This document shows, in pieces, positions 35,501-46,913 of a DNA stretch of 64,000 bases; within the stretch, counting starts at the first letter, position 1; each line of letters begins with the position of its first letter. The DNA is taken from assembly GCF_020509005.1 (NCBI RefSeq), contig NC_063023.1, positions 558,001-622,000 of the forward strand, written 5' to 3'. The position numbers and the translations under genes were made by a program. Origin of the DNA: Fulvia fulva. Taxonomy: Eukaryota > Ascomycota > Dothideomycetes > Mycosphaerellales > Mycosphaerellaceae. A model generated the notes under the pieces. It was not told where the DNA came from and ran no database searches. It saw nothing but the letters and a program-made list of their open reading frames with translations.

Positions 35501-38465
35501 ATAGAAGCTAAAGATAAGTACCCCTTATCCGAGTAGTTGCTTAACTCTTATACATTATTATATATAACTAACTAAGATTCACTATTTAGGACACTAAAGC
35601 CTCTTTAAAAGAGGAAGTGGATCAAGGTTAGAGGTTGCTATCTATAAGCTATATATATAAGAAGTGTAGTAATAGGTAGTCCTTCTAGAAAGCAAATTGT
35701 CTTAGAAAATGTCCTGTTTGTTCCTAGCCTTAGAGTTAGTCTTGTTTCGTAGAATTAGTTCAGCTAATAGTTTACTATCTAACTACCTAGTTTCACCCTA
35801 AAATCCTTGTCTAGTAAACCCGTTATCTAGACTAAACTTCGAGGAGGAGTACCGTATATCTACTCGATCTCGGAAATTCTTAAGCTATAGTATACTAGTA
35901 TACTCTCTTAAGAACGTGACGGTACCGCTATAGCTAATACTAAGTCCGAAGATTAGTAGGAGCTATAGTATAGAAGATGTACACACCTTAGTAAGGGACT
36001 GCTAAGAAACCTATATAGAGTCACTAATAAGAAAGATTCTATTCCTATTCCTTCTAAACACTAGAATTATAAGTTCTGCTCCCTTATAAATATAAGGAAG
36101 TTCAAAGGACCTACTATAGAGAGGAAAGGGAAGAGGCTAGCCCTCATCTCTATTGACATCTATAGGCCTTTTCAGGGCGCAGTCTCTAGGCTAGGATACA
36201 AATATTAGCTTAAGATTGTAGACAACTTCTCTAGGAAGAAGTAGGTAATCCCTTTGAAGGCTAGGAGCGACGCTCCTATAGCCCTACGGGATTAGAAGGT
36301 CTAGGCAGAACGGTAGTCAAGGTGCTTTCTGTCTACGATCCGTAGTGATAGTATAAAGGAAATTCTCGCCTTACTAAAAGAGTAGGAGAAGGAGTTTAGT
36401 ACTTAGATAGACACAACTAATACCTATAACTCTCTTCAAAATAGACCTATAGAAAGGTCAATTTAAGCCTCTAAGAACATAGTCCGGGCTATACTTAAAG
36501 ACTCTAGTATACTAGTTAAGTTCTAGCTAGAAGCTTTATAAGTATAGACTATAATTAGAAACAGACTACCTAATAGTCCGAGTATTAATAGTATTGCTCT
36601 TTTACTAGAAGAAGCCTTTACTAGCCAAGTACCGTTAGTCGACTATTTCCGCGTCTAGGGATACAAAGCTATAGTCTATATAGACCTAAGAGCCTAACCT
36701 TAAGGCTTAAGGAGAGACAAGTTAATAAACCGAGGAAAAGAAGCCGTATTTATAGGCTACTTAGAAAACACTACAAAACAATAGCTGTTCTAGGATCCCG
36801 ATATAAAAGCAATAAAAGCGTATAGTCACGTCGACTAGTTTTAGAATAAGAAGGGGGGGAGATATAGATCTTAGTATCACCTTTACTAACTAGCCGAGTC
36901 GAGCGCTATAGCGTAATCCTATTAGGAGGAAGCCCTTTAGGGCGAAATTTTCCGATAGGGGATTATTAGAGACACCGTTACGAAGGCTAGGAGAAAATAT
37001 TAAGGCGGTTTTAACACTATTGAAGTCCGATAACGGTAGATCTATACAGAACCTACCTAAGTTATTAATACTATAGTAACCGCTATTTGTATAACTTCCC
37101 CCTCCCCTAAAGGACATTAGGGAATACTAGAAGTTTAGGGATTAGGGTACTCTAATAAAAGAAAAAGAAGATGTCGTTTAGTTCGACCTATCCGAACACC
37201 TAGCGCCACCTTAGGTTATAGGTAATAAGAGGTCAAGGGGGGACGGAGATAATAACTCTAAAGAGTATAAGGCTAAACACTATAAGGCTCTTATCGCCTA
37301 GATGTTCTATCTAGACCCTACAATGAGCTAGGTAGAGGAGATTCTGAACGACGTAGAAGAATATACATTTGCTACTATTAGGCAGGCTATAGCCTATTAG
37401 CAGGAAGTACTAATCCTAAAGTCCTATAAGGTAGCCGTAGGAGACCCCGAATAGGGATATATATAGAGAGAGGTAATCGAGAACAAACTTATTGCCTTAG
37501 TAAGCAACAATACCTAGGACGTAGTTATACCGCTAAAGGGTACGAATCTAATTACTTCTAGGTAGGTCTTTGCTATGAAAAGAATGATTAGTAGAGCTAT
37601 TAAGAAGTTTAAGGCAAGACTAGTTATAAGAGGGTTTTTATAGAAATATAGGGTTGACTTCGAAGAGACCTTTATACCTACTATTAGACATAATACTCTC
37701 CGAGTATTCATAGTAGTAGTATATAAGAGAGATCTCGAGATATACCTAGTAGATGTGAATAATACTTTTACCTAAAGTAGCCTTCTTAAAGACATCTATA
37801 TAATCCTATCCCTAGGAGTTGAAGTACCTCTAAACATAGTGTTTAAGGTCCTACGAAGCCTTTATAGGCTTAAGCAAGTAGCTAGAGACTGGAACAAGCT
37901 CTATGTTACGAAGCTAGAGAAGATTAGATTTACCTAGTCCTAGGTAGATCTATACCTACTTATCTATACAGATAGAGACCTTATAGTCCTTACCTATATA
38001 GATAATATACCTATTATAGCTCCGAAGCTATTAGATGTTCAGTAGTTTAAGGCTAAGCTTAGAAAAGTGTTTAAGATTAAAGATCTTAGTAAACCTATAA
38101 AGATCCTTAGAATAAGGATTATAAGAGACAGGTCCTAAGGCACTTTAAAGCTTGATTAAGGACACTATGTCCACGCTAACTTAGCTAAGATGAACATAGC
38201 TAGAGAGAAAAGGCTACGCTAACCTACTTACCTATAGAGAGCTACGAGCATTTAGTACCTACGGCACCTATAGATAAGAGGTGTAATAAACAGGATTACT
38301 AGAGCTATAATAGTACCTAGATATGGCCAATGATAATAATAAGGCCAGACTTAGCATTTCCCCTTAGAAGAATTAGCTTATTTGTTACTGATCCCTCGTA
38401 GTAGTATATAAAGGCTTTAAAGAAGCTCTCCCGATACCTACGGTCGTACCTAGACCTAGGTCTTA
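35501..38465 (+). pseudogene. Cop-2 pol relic (protease, integrase, RT)
   Basis: Protease at about 35,520-35,900 (KWIKVRG, LENVLFVPSL). Integrase at about 35,960-36,850 with both the zinc region and a full-length core: LISIDIYRPF near 36,150, IRSDS near 36,335, then IVRAILKDSS and WLEALW in the region Cop-1 has lost. RT at about 37,430-38,460 (SRWVFAMKR near 37,560, YIDNIPI near 37,995). Stops are mostly TAG. The X-LINE-A chimera interrupts the RT at 38,482, and RNase H resumes at 40,785. Confidence 0.82.
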
Positions 38466-38481
38466 TATATAGAAAGGGAGG
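38466..38481. repeat. TSD of X-LINE-A chimera in Cop-2
   Basis: The 16-bp sequence tatatagaaagggagg is repeated exactly at 40,769-40,784. Confidence 0.92.
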
Positions 38482-39557
38482 TCGACGACGAGAATCACCT
38501 ATACGTAGTGTCGGCTACGAACCTCTCGTCTAGCTACGAGAGAGCCAAGTATTCTCACGCTAGAGCGTCGTAGGCGCGACGGGCGCGTAGCGTAGGCGAA
38601 GCCGCGGCGAATAGAGGACTACTAGTAAAACGGGTATGAAAACCATCCGACGAGCGTATACTCGTGTCGGGAGCGAGTCCCTCTTCTTTCTACGTGTAAG
38701 AAGGGCGCGGAACCGTGGCCTATACGCTCGACAGGACACCTCTAGTATAAGTACAGAATTTTCACCTCCGGAGACCGTAAACCGAGCGGGCTAAGCGACG
38801 AACATTAGACGAGCGGACTATAGAACAACAACTGAGCGGACTATATAACGGCGTCGAGCGGACTACGAAACAATCTAGTGTTTGCTAGCGGGCAATACGG
38901 TGGGTAGGTGGACACGCGACGAAGCCTATAAGGGCCTGTTAAACACCCGGTATAGGAACGAGGGTTTTGCCTAAGGCACTACCTGTCCCGCTACATAACG
39001 CACCTAGTCTGACATAGTAGATTGCGACGAGGAAAAGACGATAGCCTGAGCAAGGAAAAGACGGCTGTTAGGACGGGGAAAAGACGTACAATATAAGTAG
39101 ATTAGTTCTATAATCGGGGAGGATCGAGGGCAGGGTAATAAGGAACTTCATATTAGTTAGTAGGTGGAAACGTAAGTAGTACGCTGCCCGGCGTGGTGTG
39201 TGCCCCGAGCAAACCTACGAGGCATAGACGGCCGCTTTCTAGAGATAGGCTGCGGTAACGCGAAGGGCGTCAAAACCTAGGGCGTAGTGTACACTAGTAG
39301 CGACGGCTAACACTGTCTATATAGCCCGAGAGGACGGATGCGTATGTCGGTCAATAGAGAGCACTAAAGGGCTTAGGCCTATAGAGGTGGATATTGGCTT
39401 AAGGAGCAAATAGGGAGGGAGGGCGTAGAGGGAAGCTTTTACTCCGGGCTAACCTCTCGAAACGAGGCTACACGGTAGTACTAGATAAGTAGGAAAGCGC
39501 GGTTAAGACTTGTCACCTTATCTCGTAGCTAGCTTGCTAAATACGATTCCTTCCTTG
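38482..39557 (+). repeat. Module X, copy 2 (least RIPped)
   Basis: 1,076 bp without recognisable coding content. It contains four GAGCGG(A/G)CTA motifs starting at 38,784, 38,811, 38,834 and 38,856. It also has three GGAAAAGACG motifs starting at 39,031, 39,054 and 39,077, exactly 23 bp apart. It starts and stops at the same points as copies 1 and 3. Confidence 0.9.
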
Positions 39558-40768
39558 CCTCGGACTATAGGTAGACCCGGCGCTACGGTAGAGGAAGCAC
39601 GTATAGGCAATATTACGGAAAGCTAAACAGAATATAGCATTATACTAGAGGCTCACTACGTCTATATAGGGGGCGGACTTCCGGTAGTCACGACTTCTAT
39701 ATACGGCTATTGTACGGCTAGTCCTTACCTATAGTAGCTAAGTGTAGTCCTTAGGCGAGAGGGCCTGCCTATCGAAGGGACTCGTCGCGCCGCTAGCGAA
39801 GATCTAAAACCAATGCCTAAGGAAGGTCACCGGGGTATATAAGTCGACACTAACGAGGATACTTAAGCACGAGACCGCTATACCGCCGATCGACCTATAC
39901 ATCTAGGGACTACGGACCTCCTACTTAGGCAAGTCGGCATAGTACCTAGTATAGAAGGTCATCGCTAGTACAGTCGTAAGGGCCCGCGAATTAGTACTAG
40001 CGTATAAGGGCATTCGACCCGGAAACGAGCCGAACTACCGGGCAAGGGACGAACAGCTAGTAATATAATAGGAAGGTAAGAAATCGTTTGTAGAGCAACT
40101 ATAGAAAGAGAGGTGGAACAACTAGGTTGTAGGGCATAGTGGACGCCCTTAGCTAGCGGGATAACCTAAGGAATAGTTAGCTACAAAATCCGCGGTCAAG
40201 TACCCCCCGAAGCTTATCTACTACCGCCTTACGAGGGCATAGAGTAGTATAGCAACCCAACTACGAAGCGAACATATCGGCCTCTAGGGGTACCTATTAT
40301 AGAGGAAGGTCCTAGGATACACGAATACTAGCTGCCCCTACGGCTATCGCTCCTAGAACGTACGGCACGCACTCCTCGTCTGTCCGAGGTGGTCGCTAGG
40401 AAGGGGGGAGTGGATAGTAAAGGCGAGGAACCGGACGATTGGGGCACTTCTTAACAACGCTAAAGACCTACGGCGTATTACGAACTAGATACTAGAGAAG
40501 GGCTAGCTAGAACAGTACCGCCTAGTAGGAGCAGTATAGGAAGAGAGGACACGACGTAGCGCGACGAGACCGGCTAGGAGCGGGGGCTAACGGGGTAGTG
40601 ATATAGACTACGTACGTTTAGAGGGAAAGCTAATCTAGATAAGGAGTAGTCGGGGGCGGGAAGGGTTTTCACCTATTCGGGTTTCCCTTTGTACATAACA
40701 ATAGATATATACCTACATAGGCCGGATAGGGTCCTAGAACAGGGGAATAACAAATCTATCTATCTATC
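38482..40768 (+). mobile_element. Chimeric retrotransposon: module X fused to LINE-A 3' part
   Basis: 2.29 kb: X (38,482-39,557) followed by LINE-A from about 39,558 (at the cctcggactatag block) to the CTAT tail near 40,768. The LINE-A entry point is about 150 bp further downstream than in the 15,727-18,159 copy, so the two fusions are separate events. It is flanked by a 16-bp TSD within the Cop-2 RT. Its CpA/TpG content is slightly higher than in the other X copies, which suggests it was hit less hard by RIP. Confidence 0.9.
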
Positions 40769-40784
40769 TATATAGAAAGGGAGG

Positions 40785-41348
40785 GGGCAATCTCTAGGGA
40801 TACTCGGACTCTAACTACGCTATAGACAAAGTGGATAGAGTCTCAATTCTAGGATACGTATAGTTTCTTTATAGATCACCTATGTCCTAGATAAGTAGGA
40901 AGCAGAAGTCTGTTATAATATCAATAATAGAAGCTGAGTTTATAGCTATAAATGTAGCCGCAAAGTAGTCACAATTTCTTGCTACTGTCCTTAGGGAAAT
41001 AGGGTGCCTAGAACTAGTAGGAAAGAGCTCTTTCTAGCCGAGTATAAGGGCAAGCAAGGGCACTATTAACGAGCTAAGGCTAGTCAAGCTTATAGGTAAT
41101 AACTAAGCCGCTTTAATACTTGTTAAAGATGCCTATATATATGAAAGGTCAAAGCATATTAATGTTATATATAACTATGTTAGACATCTCTAGTAGTAGA
41201 AGAAGATTATAGTAGACTACTACTATATAAAGGACATAGCTACTAATAGGTTAATAAAGCCTCTTAATAGCTAGTAGTTCCAAAACTTTATAAGGTAGCT
41301 CTAGCTTACGTAAAGGGATTGTAGGAGACTATGTGGCCTAAGTAGGAG
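40785..41348 (+). pseudogene. Cop-2 RNase H relic
   Basis: Continuation of Cop-2 after the chimera. The segment contains the EAEFIAIN block near 40,935, an LIGNN string near 41,090, ERSKHINV near 41,150 and a KPLN string near 41,260, matching Cop-1 RNase H in the same order. Stops are mainly TAG. It ends at the purine tract before the 3' LTR. Confidence 0.8.
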
Positions 41349-41737
41349 TGTTAAGAATATATAGATAGATAGATATTTCATTAAGCTGTTATAGTGCCCT
41401 TTGGCCTATATAGCTATACTATCTTGTTTTTGTATATATAGAGGGGAAACCGTGTTAGTAAAAACCCCTCCTCCTTCCCGCCTGTCTTTTCCTCCTTGTT
41501 ATCGGTTAAGAATATATAGGCCGTAGGACAAGTATATAGGTGTAGGTGTGTTATATAACTAGATCACGTGACTAGGGTTTACTAGCCTATAGGCTAGTAA
41601 ACATCCGGATACCTAGTATCTACCTACACTAACACTAGCGATACTATATATAGATACACGCTATCCTATTAGGTCCTTCTTCGTCTTTTATATAATCCGC
41701 CGTCTTCTACTACTACGTAACTCGTACCTATTTAATA
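41349..41737 (+). repeat. Cop-2 3' LTR, split by LINE-B scrap
   Basis: Begins TGTTAAGAAT at 41,349. It is interrupted after 15 bases and resumes at 41,520, running to 41,737. It carries TCACGTGA (41,564-41,571) and the same 26-bp palindrome (41,577-41,602) as the 5' LTR. Confidence 0.88.
41365..41505 (-). mobile_element. LINE-B, 141-bp 5'-truncated insertion
   Basis: Only the last 141 bp of LINE-B including the tail, on the minus strand. A 14-bp TSD ttaagaatatatag lies at 41,351-41,364 and 41,506-41,519. Extreme 5' truncation like this is a known outcome of aborted target-primed reverse transcription. Confidence 0.9.
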
Positions 41738-43171
41738 TAACGCTTAATTACTTTATCCTCCTAAGGCGATATACGGAATAGATGCTTAAAAGGTAGCTTA
41801 CTTCCTTCCTTAAGGTTAATCTTATAATCGATGCCTAGTCGGTATAGTAGTAGCTTATATACCGCCTAAGCCGAGAAGGTTCGAGCGTACTTACGGTACT
41901 CGGGTAGTAGGTAATCTACCGGGTCTATAATATTGTCCTTATTAAGCGATTTGTAGAACCGGTCAATATCTACTTACGCGTACATTTTATACGCCCGTAA
42001 CGAGGGCCCGGATCTTTCTACTACTAGTATAAAGGCTACGGCTCGAGCATCTAGTCGTTACGTAGTCTTATCGTCTACTACTATACTATAATTGCCTATT
42101 ATACGCCGTATAGAGTATAAGCTTAGCTAAGCGGTTAACATTGCGTATAAGTATAGAGGATCGGTACTTTACTTCGATCCTAGTAGTTTATCCTTTTCTC
42201 GGATATATATAAGGTAGACTTAAGCACCCTTTTGTCTTATATATATTATAAAAGCTCCTACTCCTACTTCTAGGATGTCTAGTAACTAATTATCCGGTAT
42301 TATAGTTACGGTTACTTCTACCGGCGTTCTCCGGTCCTTTCCTAAGGAGCGCCTATATAGCTTCTTAATAGTATCTCTTCCGTCTACTAGTAAGAGTAGT
42401 CTAGTATAGAGACGGGGCTTCGGTTTATCCTCTATAGTCACTACCGGACGGAAGGTTTAATACGTCTATATAGACTACTTTCCTTTATTATAGACTGACT
42501 GTACCTATACCGGCTTGCCGTCCTATAGGCATAGCTCCTTATAGCGCTCCGAGTCGAGGGTAAGCGTCCTAGATTCGTAATAGACACCTAGCTAATATAC
42601 TATACTCTAAGGCCTACCGAGGACTATATTATATTCGAGGTCGGCGAGCTATATACTTACGACTTCCTTATAACTATTCAGGTCCAGTTCTATCGTTGTC
42701 TATTCCGTAATCTCTACTCCTAAGGTAGAGCTATCTACTAGCGTAAGGAGTAGAGGCTCTAGTAACGAAGAAACCTTAAAATTATTATTATACGTATATA
42801 TTCGGTCTATAAACTTAGAGTTAGTACCGATATTAAAGAACGACCAAGATTTGATACTATTCGCTATACTAGGCATTACTAAGTATATTACTACCTTAGG
42901 TTGCTAATCTTATTCCTTTCGAATCGTTCTTAAGGAACGCGAAGATATCCTTAGCCCTTTACCTAGTAGCGGTAGTAGCTCTAGTTCTTTTAAACTTCTA
43001 AGAGGCCTAATACTTACTACGCTTAAGTACTAGCCTGACTATTTCCCCGCTATTATAGAGTAGGTAGACGGGATAGTATCTCGTAGTCGAAGAGCTTATA
43101 TACTCGATAAGTAAGGCGGTGTCCGGTCTTACGACACTTCTTATAGCGGCCTTTGTTTATATATCGAGTGT
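41738..43171 (-). pseudogene. Gyp-1 protease to RT N-terminus
   Basis: Minus-strand segment from the Cop-2 TSD to the LINE-A insertion. It should hold the aspartic protease and the start of RT by position. Near 42,830-42,600 a FFNIGTNSKFID string resembles the substrate-flap part of a gypsy protease. The remainder is too degraded for confident domain limits. It ends in the LINE-A TSD tatatcgagtgt (43,160-43,171). Confidence 0.55.
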
Positions 43172-44454
43172 ACGGTTCTATAATATATAAGCTTCTATCT
43201 AGATATAGGGGCACACGACTAACCCGGCAAATCAGCTTAGGATCCTCGGACTATAGGTAGACCCGGCGCTACGGTAGAGGAAGCACGTATAGGCAATATT
43301 ACGGAAAGCTAAACAGAATATAGCATTATACTAGAGGCTCACTACGTCTATATAGGGGGCGGACTTCCGGTAGTCACGACTTCTATATACGGCTATTGTA
43401 CGGCCAGTCCTTACCTATAGTAGCTAAGTGTGGTCCTTAGGCGAGAGGGCCTGCCTATCGAAGGGACTCGTCGCGCCGCTAGCGAAGATCTAAAACCAAT
43501 GCCTAAGGAAGGTTACCGGGGTATATAAGTCGATACTAACGAGGATGCTTAAGCACGAGACCGCTATACCGCCGATCGACCTATACATCTAGGGACTACG
43601 GACCTCCTACTTAGGCAAGTCGGCATAGTACCTAGTATAGAAGGTCATCGCTAGTATAGTCGTAAGGGCCCGCGAATTAGTACTAGCGTATAGGGGCATT
43701 CGACCCGGAAACGAGCCGAACTACCGGGTAAGGGACGAATAGCTAGTAATATAATAGGAAGGTAAGAAATCGTTTATAGAGCAACTATAGAAAGAGAGGT
43801 AGAACAACTAGGTTGTAGGGCATAGTAGATACCCTTAGCTAGCGGGATAACCTAAGGAATAGTCAGCTACAAAATCCGCGGTCAAGCACCCCCCGAAGCT
43901 TATCTACTACCGCCTTACGAGGGTATAGAGTAGTATAGCAACCTAACTACGAAGCGAACATATCGGCCTCTAGGGGTACCTATTATAGAGGAAGGTTCTA
44001 GGATACACGAATACTAGCTACCCCTACGGCTATCGCTCCTAGAACGTACGGTACGTACTCCTCGTCTGTCCGAGGTAGTCGCTAGGAAGGGGGGAGTAGA
44101 TAGCAAAGGCGAGGAACCGGACGATTAGGGCACTTCTTAATAACGCTAAGGACCTACGGCACATTACGAACTAGATACTAGAGAAGGGCTAGCTAGAACA
44201 GTACCGCCTAGTAGGAGCAGTATAGGAAGAGAGGACACGACGTAGCGCGACGAGACCGGCTAGGAGCGGGGGCTAACGGGGTAGTGATATAGACTACGTA
44301 CGTTTAGAGGGAAAGCTAATCTAGACAAGGAGTAGTCGGGGGCGGGAAGGGTTTTCACCTATTCGGGTTTCCCTTTGTACATAACAATAGATATATACCT
44401 ATATAGGCCGGATAGGGTCCTAGAATAGGGGAATGACAAATCTATCTATCTATC
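43172..44454 (+). mobile_element. LINE-A, 5'-truncated 3' part
   Basis: 1.28 kb of the LINE-A 3' end, starting downstream of FVDD and ending with the CTAT tail. A 12-bp TSD tatatcgagtgt lies at 43,160-43,171 and 44,455-44,466. Apart from its 5' start it is almost identical to the LINE-A part of the chimera at 39,558-40,768. No X is attached. Confidence 0.9.
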
Positions 44455-46738
44455 TATATCGAGTGTTCTTAGCGTTATCGAGAGGACCGATATTAGCGGC
44501 CTATATACTAACTTCGCTACGATCCGCCTACGCCTTACGGGTACGTCGAGATTGTCCTTCGCTACCGCTACTACCTCCGTTATTATTACTAGGACCGGCG
44601 GTAGGTAGGTCGGTCTTCTTGTCCTTCTTACTATCCTTCTTATTATCCTTCTTAGTAGGCTACTTTCTTAGGTATAGTATATCGACTAGGCGGAAATCCT
44701 CCTTAGCTCGATATAAGTAATCTTCTATAGCTTTAATCGTCTATAGGTCCTTAGAGATAAACTTCTAGAGGTACCGGTAATTTAGCTTACGCTTAAGTAT
44801 ATCGATATAGTCCTCTTAATCGCGGTAAAGCTATATAATATTTGTACTCTTTCTAAATAAGACGTTAAACTTAGTAAAGGAGTCGTTATGTCTATCTACT
44901 TACTTTAAGGCGACTATATCGTCGCGTACGTAAGCCTTTACGTTACGCTTACTATAGCGCTTACGTAAGTCCTTTATAAGCTTATTAAGTGTCTTATATA
45001 TACGGTCGCCCTTTACGCTAGTAAGGGACGGGATTTAAGGTCCGATTAATTAGAACGCGCTACCCTTAGTATAGTTATATACGAACTTTAACGTAGCCTT
45101 CGAGATATAGAACGTAGTGTTCTATAGCTTTTTCTTCAGGTGTTCTACTACACCTCGAACGTTAGCCCGATAGGCGTGTTGTCCTTATTCCTATTACCGC
45201 TAAACTTCTTTACCTCCGTCTTATCTATCTTAAATATAACGTTAAGGTCTAGGTCAATATTAGGTATCGTATCCTAGTCCGCGTCGAGCTCCTCGTCCTT
45301 ACTCTTACGCTTACTCTTCTTAGACTTCTTCTTATAGTACTTACGGCGATCTTCGTCGTCGCTAGGGTCGGAGTTAGAATCGGAGTCGGACGAGCTCGAG
45401 CTATAGGAGCTATTAGATAGGTTATCGTCTTAGATACTGTCCTTACGCGACCCGCGGCTACGACGTCCTTACTTAGGCTTCTCGCTAAGTCGCTTCTTTA
45501 GGTCTATAATTTCGTCGTCCTTAGTCTTCTTAATATACTCGATCTCGCGGTTATAGTCCTTAGCGGTAGACTTATAGTTAGAGAGCTTATTATTAACGTC
45601 GCTCTATTAGTTCTTAAGGTCCTAGACACGATTGACGTACTCTACGATCTAGGCGTTAAGTTTAGAGAGCTCTACGTTCTTATCTTAAATCTACGACATA
45701 GCGTTAAGTATATATTCGCGGTTCTTAGCTATATCCGGCGTAGGCGGTAGTTTCTTAAAATCGTCGACCTACTATTAGAGTAGATTACGGGCTACTATTA
45801 GCTAGTCGCGATCCTTTACGGCGGTATTACGTTTCTTAGTCGTGTTGTCTAAGCTCTTCTAGATATTATTACGATCGGCTATAATTGCCTTTAGATCGTC
45901 CTTTACTTTAGCGACATCCGGCTCGTTCCTCTTATACTTGTCGACCTTATTCGTAAGATACTTAACCTACTTATCTACCTTCTACTATAATATCTATATA
46001 TCTAACTTCTTCTACTTAAACTCGGCCTTGCCCTACTTTAGCTTATCCTAGGCTATTATAACCACCGCTCTCTTATCCTAAAGCTTGTTATACGCCTAGT
46101 CGAATATCTTTAACAGCTCGGTTATATTATAGTCGTCGGCTTAGGCGCGTCGAAGGAAGTAATAGATCGTAGATAGTACTTTAGGTATACTAGCTATAAG
46201 GGCTTAGAACTCGGTTATATCTAGGTTCTTTAGCTCCTCTAGATTATAGCGGAAAGTCTTAGCTACCTATTATTCTCCTTCTCCTTTGTCTATTACTATA
46301 TTATCGTTATAATTAAACTCGACATCCTATCTAGTCGTATATTCTTTTACTTCGTCGTCCCGGATATAGTCGGAGAGGTTGATTGTCTTAGGCGGTTCGG
46401 TAACTAGTTGTATTAGTTGCTTAATACGCCACTATATTTACTCGTTAGTTAGCTATTAGAGTTAGGTTTAGTGACCTTAAGTCTAGCTACTATTAAATAT
46501 AAGCGACTCGCGGCGGATCGTAGGGCGACTAGTAAGTAGGGAGTGCCTACCGCCTATACTCTTAGCTAGTATCTTATTAATAAAGGTGCGATTGTTCTTA
46601 TTAACTTAGACCTATCGCGTTTGTCGCGTAATTAGTATAGAAAACTCGTAATAAGCGTAGTTTCTATATCTTTAACCTATTACTTTATAGGTCCTTCGTA
46701 GTACGTATTCTACGGTTAGTAAAGGAGGTCTAATAAAG
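44455..46738 (-). pseudogene. Gyp-1 gag relic
   Basis: Minus-strand Gag region between the Gyp-1 5' LTR and the LINE-A insertion. It is long and charged. About 46,050-45,300 is Lys/Asp/Glu-rich with heptad-like spacing, consistent with coiled coil, and an acidic Ser/Asp/Glu patch lies near 45,430-45,340. About 45,100-44,750 resembles a helical Gag core. RIP stops are frequent. No zinc knuckle could be traced. Confidence 0.5.
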
Positions 46739-46908
46739 TATAAGGGAGCCGTTCTTAATATAGGGCAAATAACGAAGTTGTTAGATAGGCTATCTAAGAG
46801 GAGTAAGAGGTACAGAAAGTTGATATATAAGCCGAGGCATACGGGCCGGCCCGTGCCGAGTCACGTGACTAACTGCCATTTACTAGACGTCCGCCTAGGC
46901 CCGTGACA
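46739..46908 (-). repeat. Gyp-1 5' LTR
   Basis: 170 bp, pair of 20,287-20,455, with TCACGTGA at 46,861-46,868. Followed by TSD ctcta (46,909-46,913). Confidence 0.88.
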
Positions 46909-46913
46909 CTCTA

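Larger units (their letters stand above)
33756..41737 (+). mobile_element. Cop-2: RIPped Ty1/copia element, relative of Cop-1
   Basis: TSD taacg at 33,751-33,755 and 41,738-41,742. The 5' LTR is 33,756-33,989 and the 3' LTR starts at 41,349 and is split by a LINE-B scrap. Without the nested insertions it is about 5.5 kb. It is homologous to Cop-1 through the leader, gag, protease, integrase, RT and RNase H, and the LTR R/U5 part also matches. The U3 half of the LTR is unrelated in sequence. The element retains the complete integrase missing from Cop-1. It is RIPped throughout. Confidence 0.92.
20287..46908 (-). mobile_element. Gyp-1: Ty3/gypsy chromovirus broken by nested insertions
   Basis: The two LTRs (20,287-20,455 and 46,739-46,908) are homologous, and the 5-bp sequence ctcta flanks both (20,282-20,286 and 46,909-46,913). 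This makes the 26.6 kb between them one insertion. Removing the four nested elements leaves about 7.7 kb with minus-strand order LTR-gag (46,738-44,467)-protease/RT (43,171-41,743; 33,755-33,530; 28,790 leftward)-RNase H-integrase (to 26,527)-integrase C-terminus with chromodomain (21,579-20,456)-LTR. Every segment is RIPped. It is older than LINE-A 21,580, Cop-2, LINE-A 43,172 and Cop-1. Confidence 0.9.

Noticed and set aside
44433..44720. 95-codon plus-strand frame with a hydrophobic Leu/Ser-rich end
   Set aside because: It straddles the LINE-A tail, the TSD and antisense Gyp-1 gag, so it cannot be an ancestral gene.
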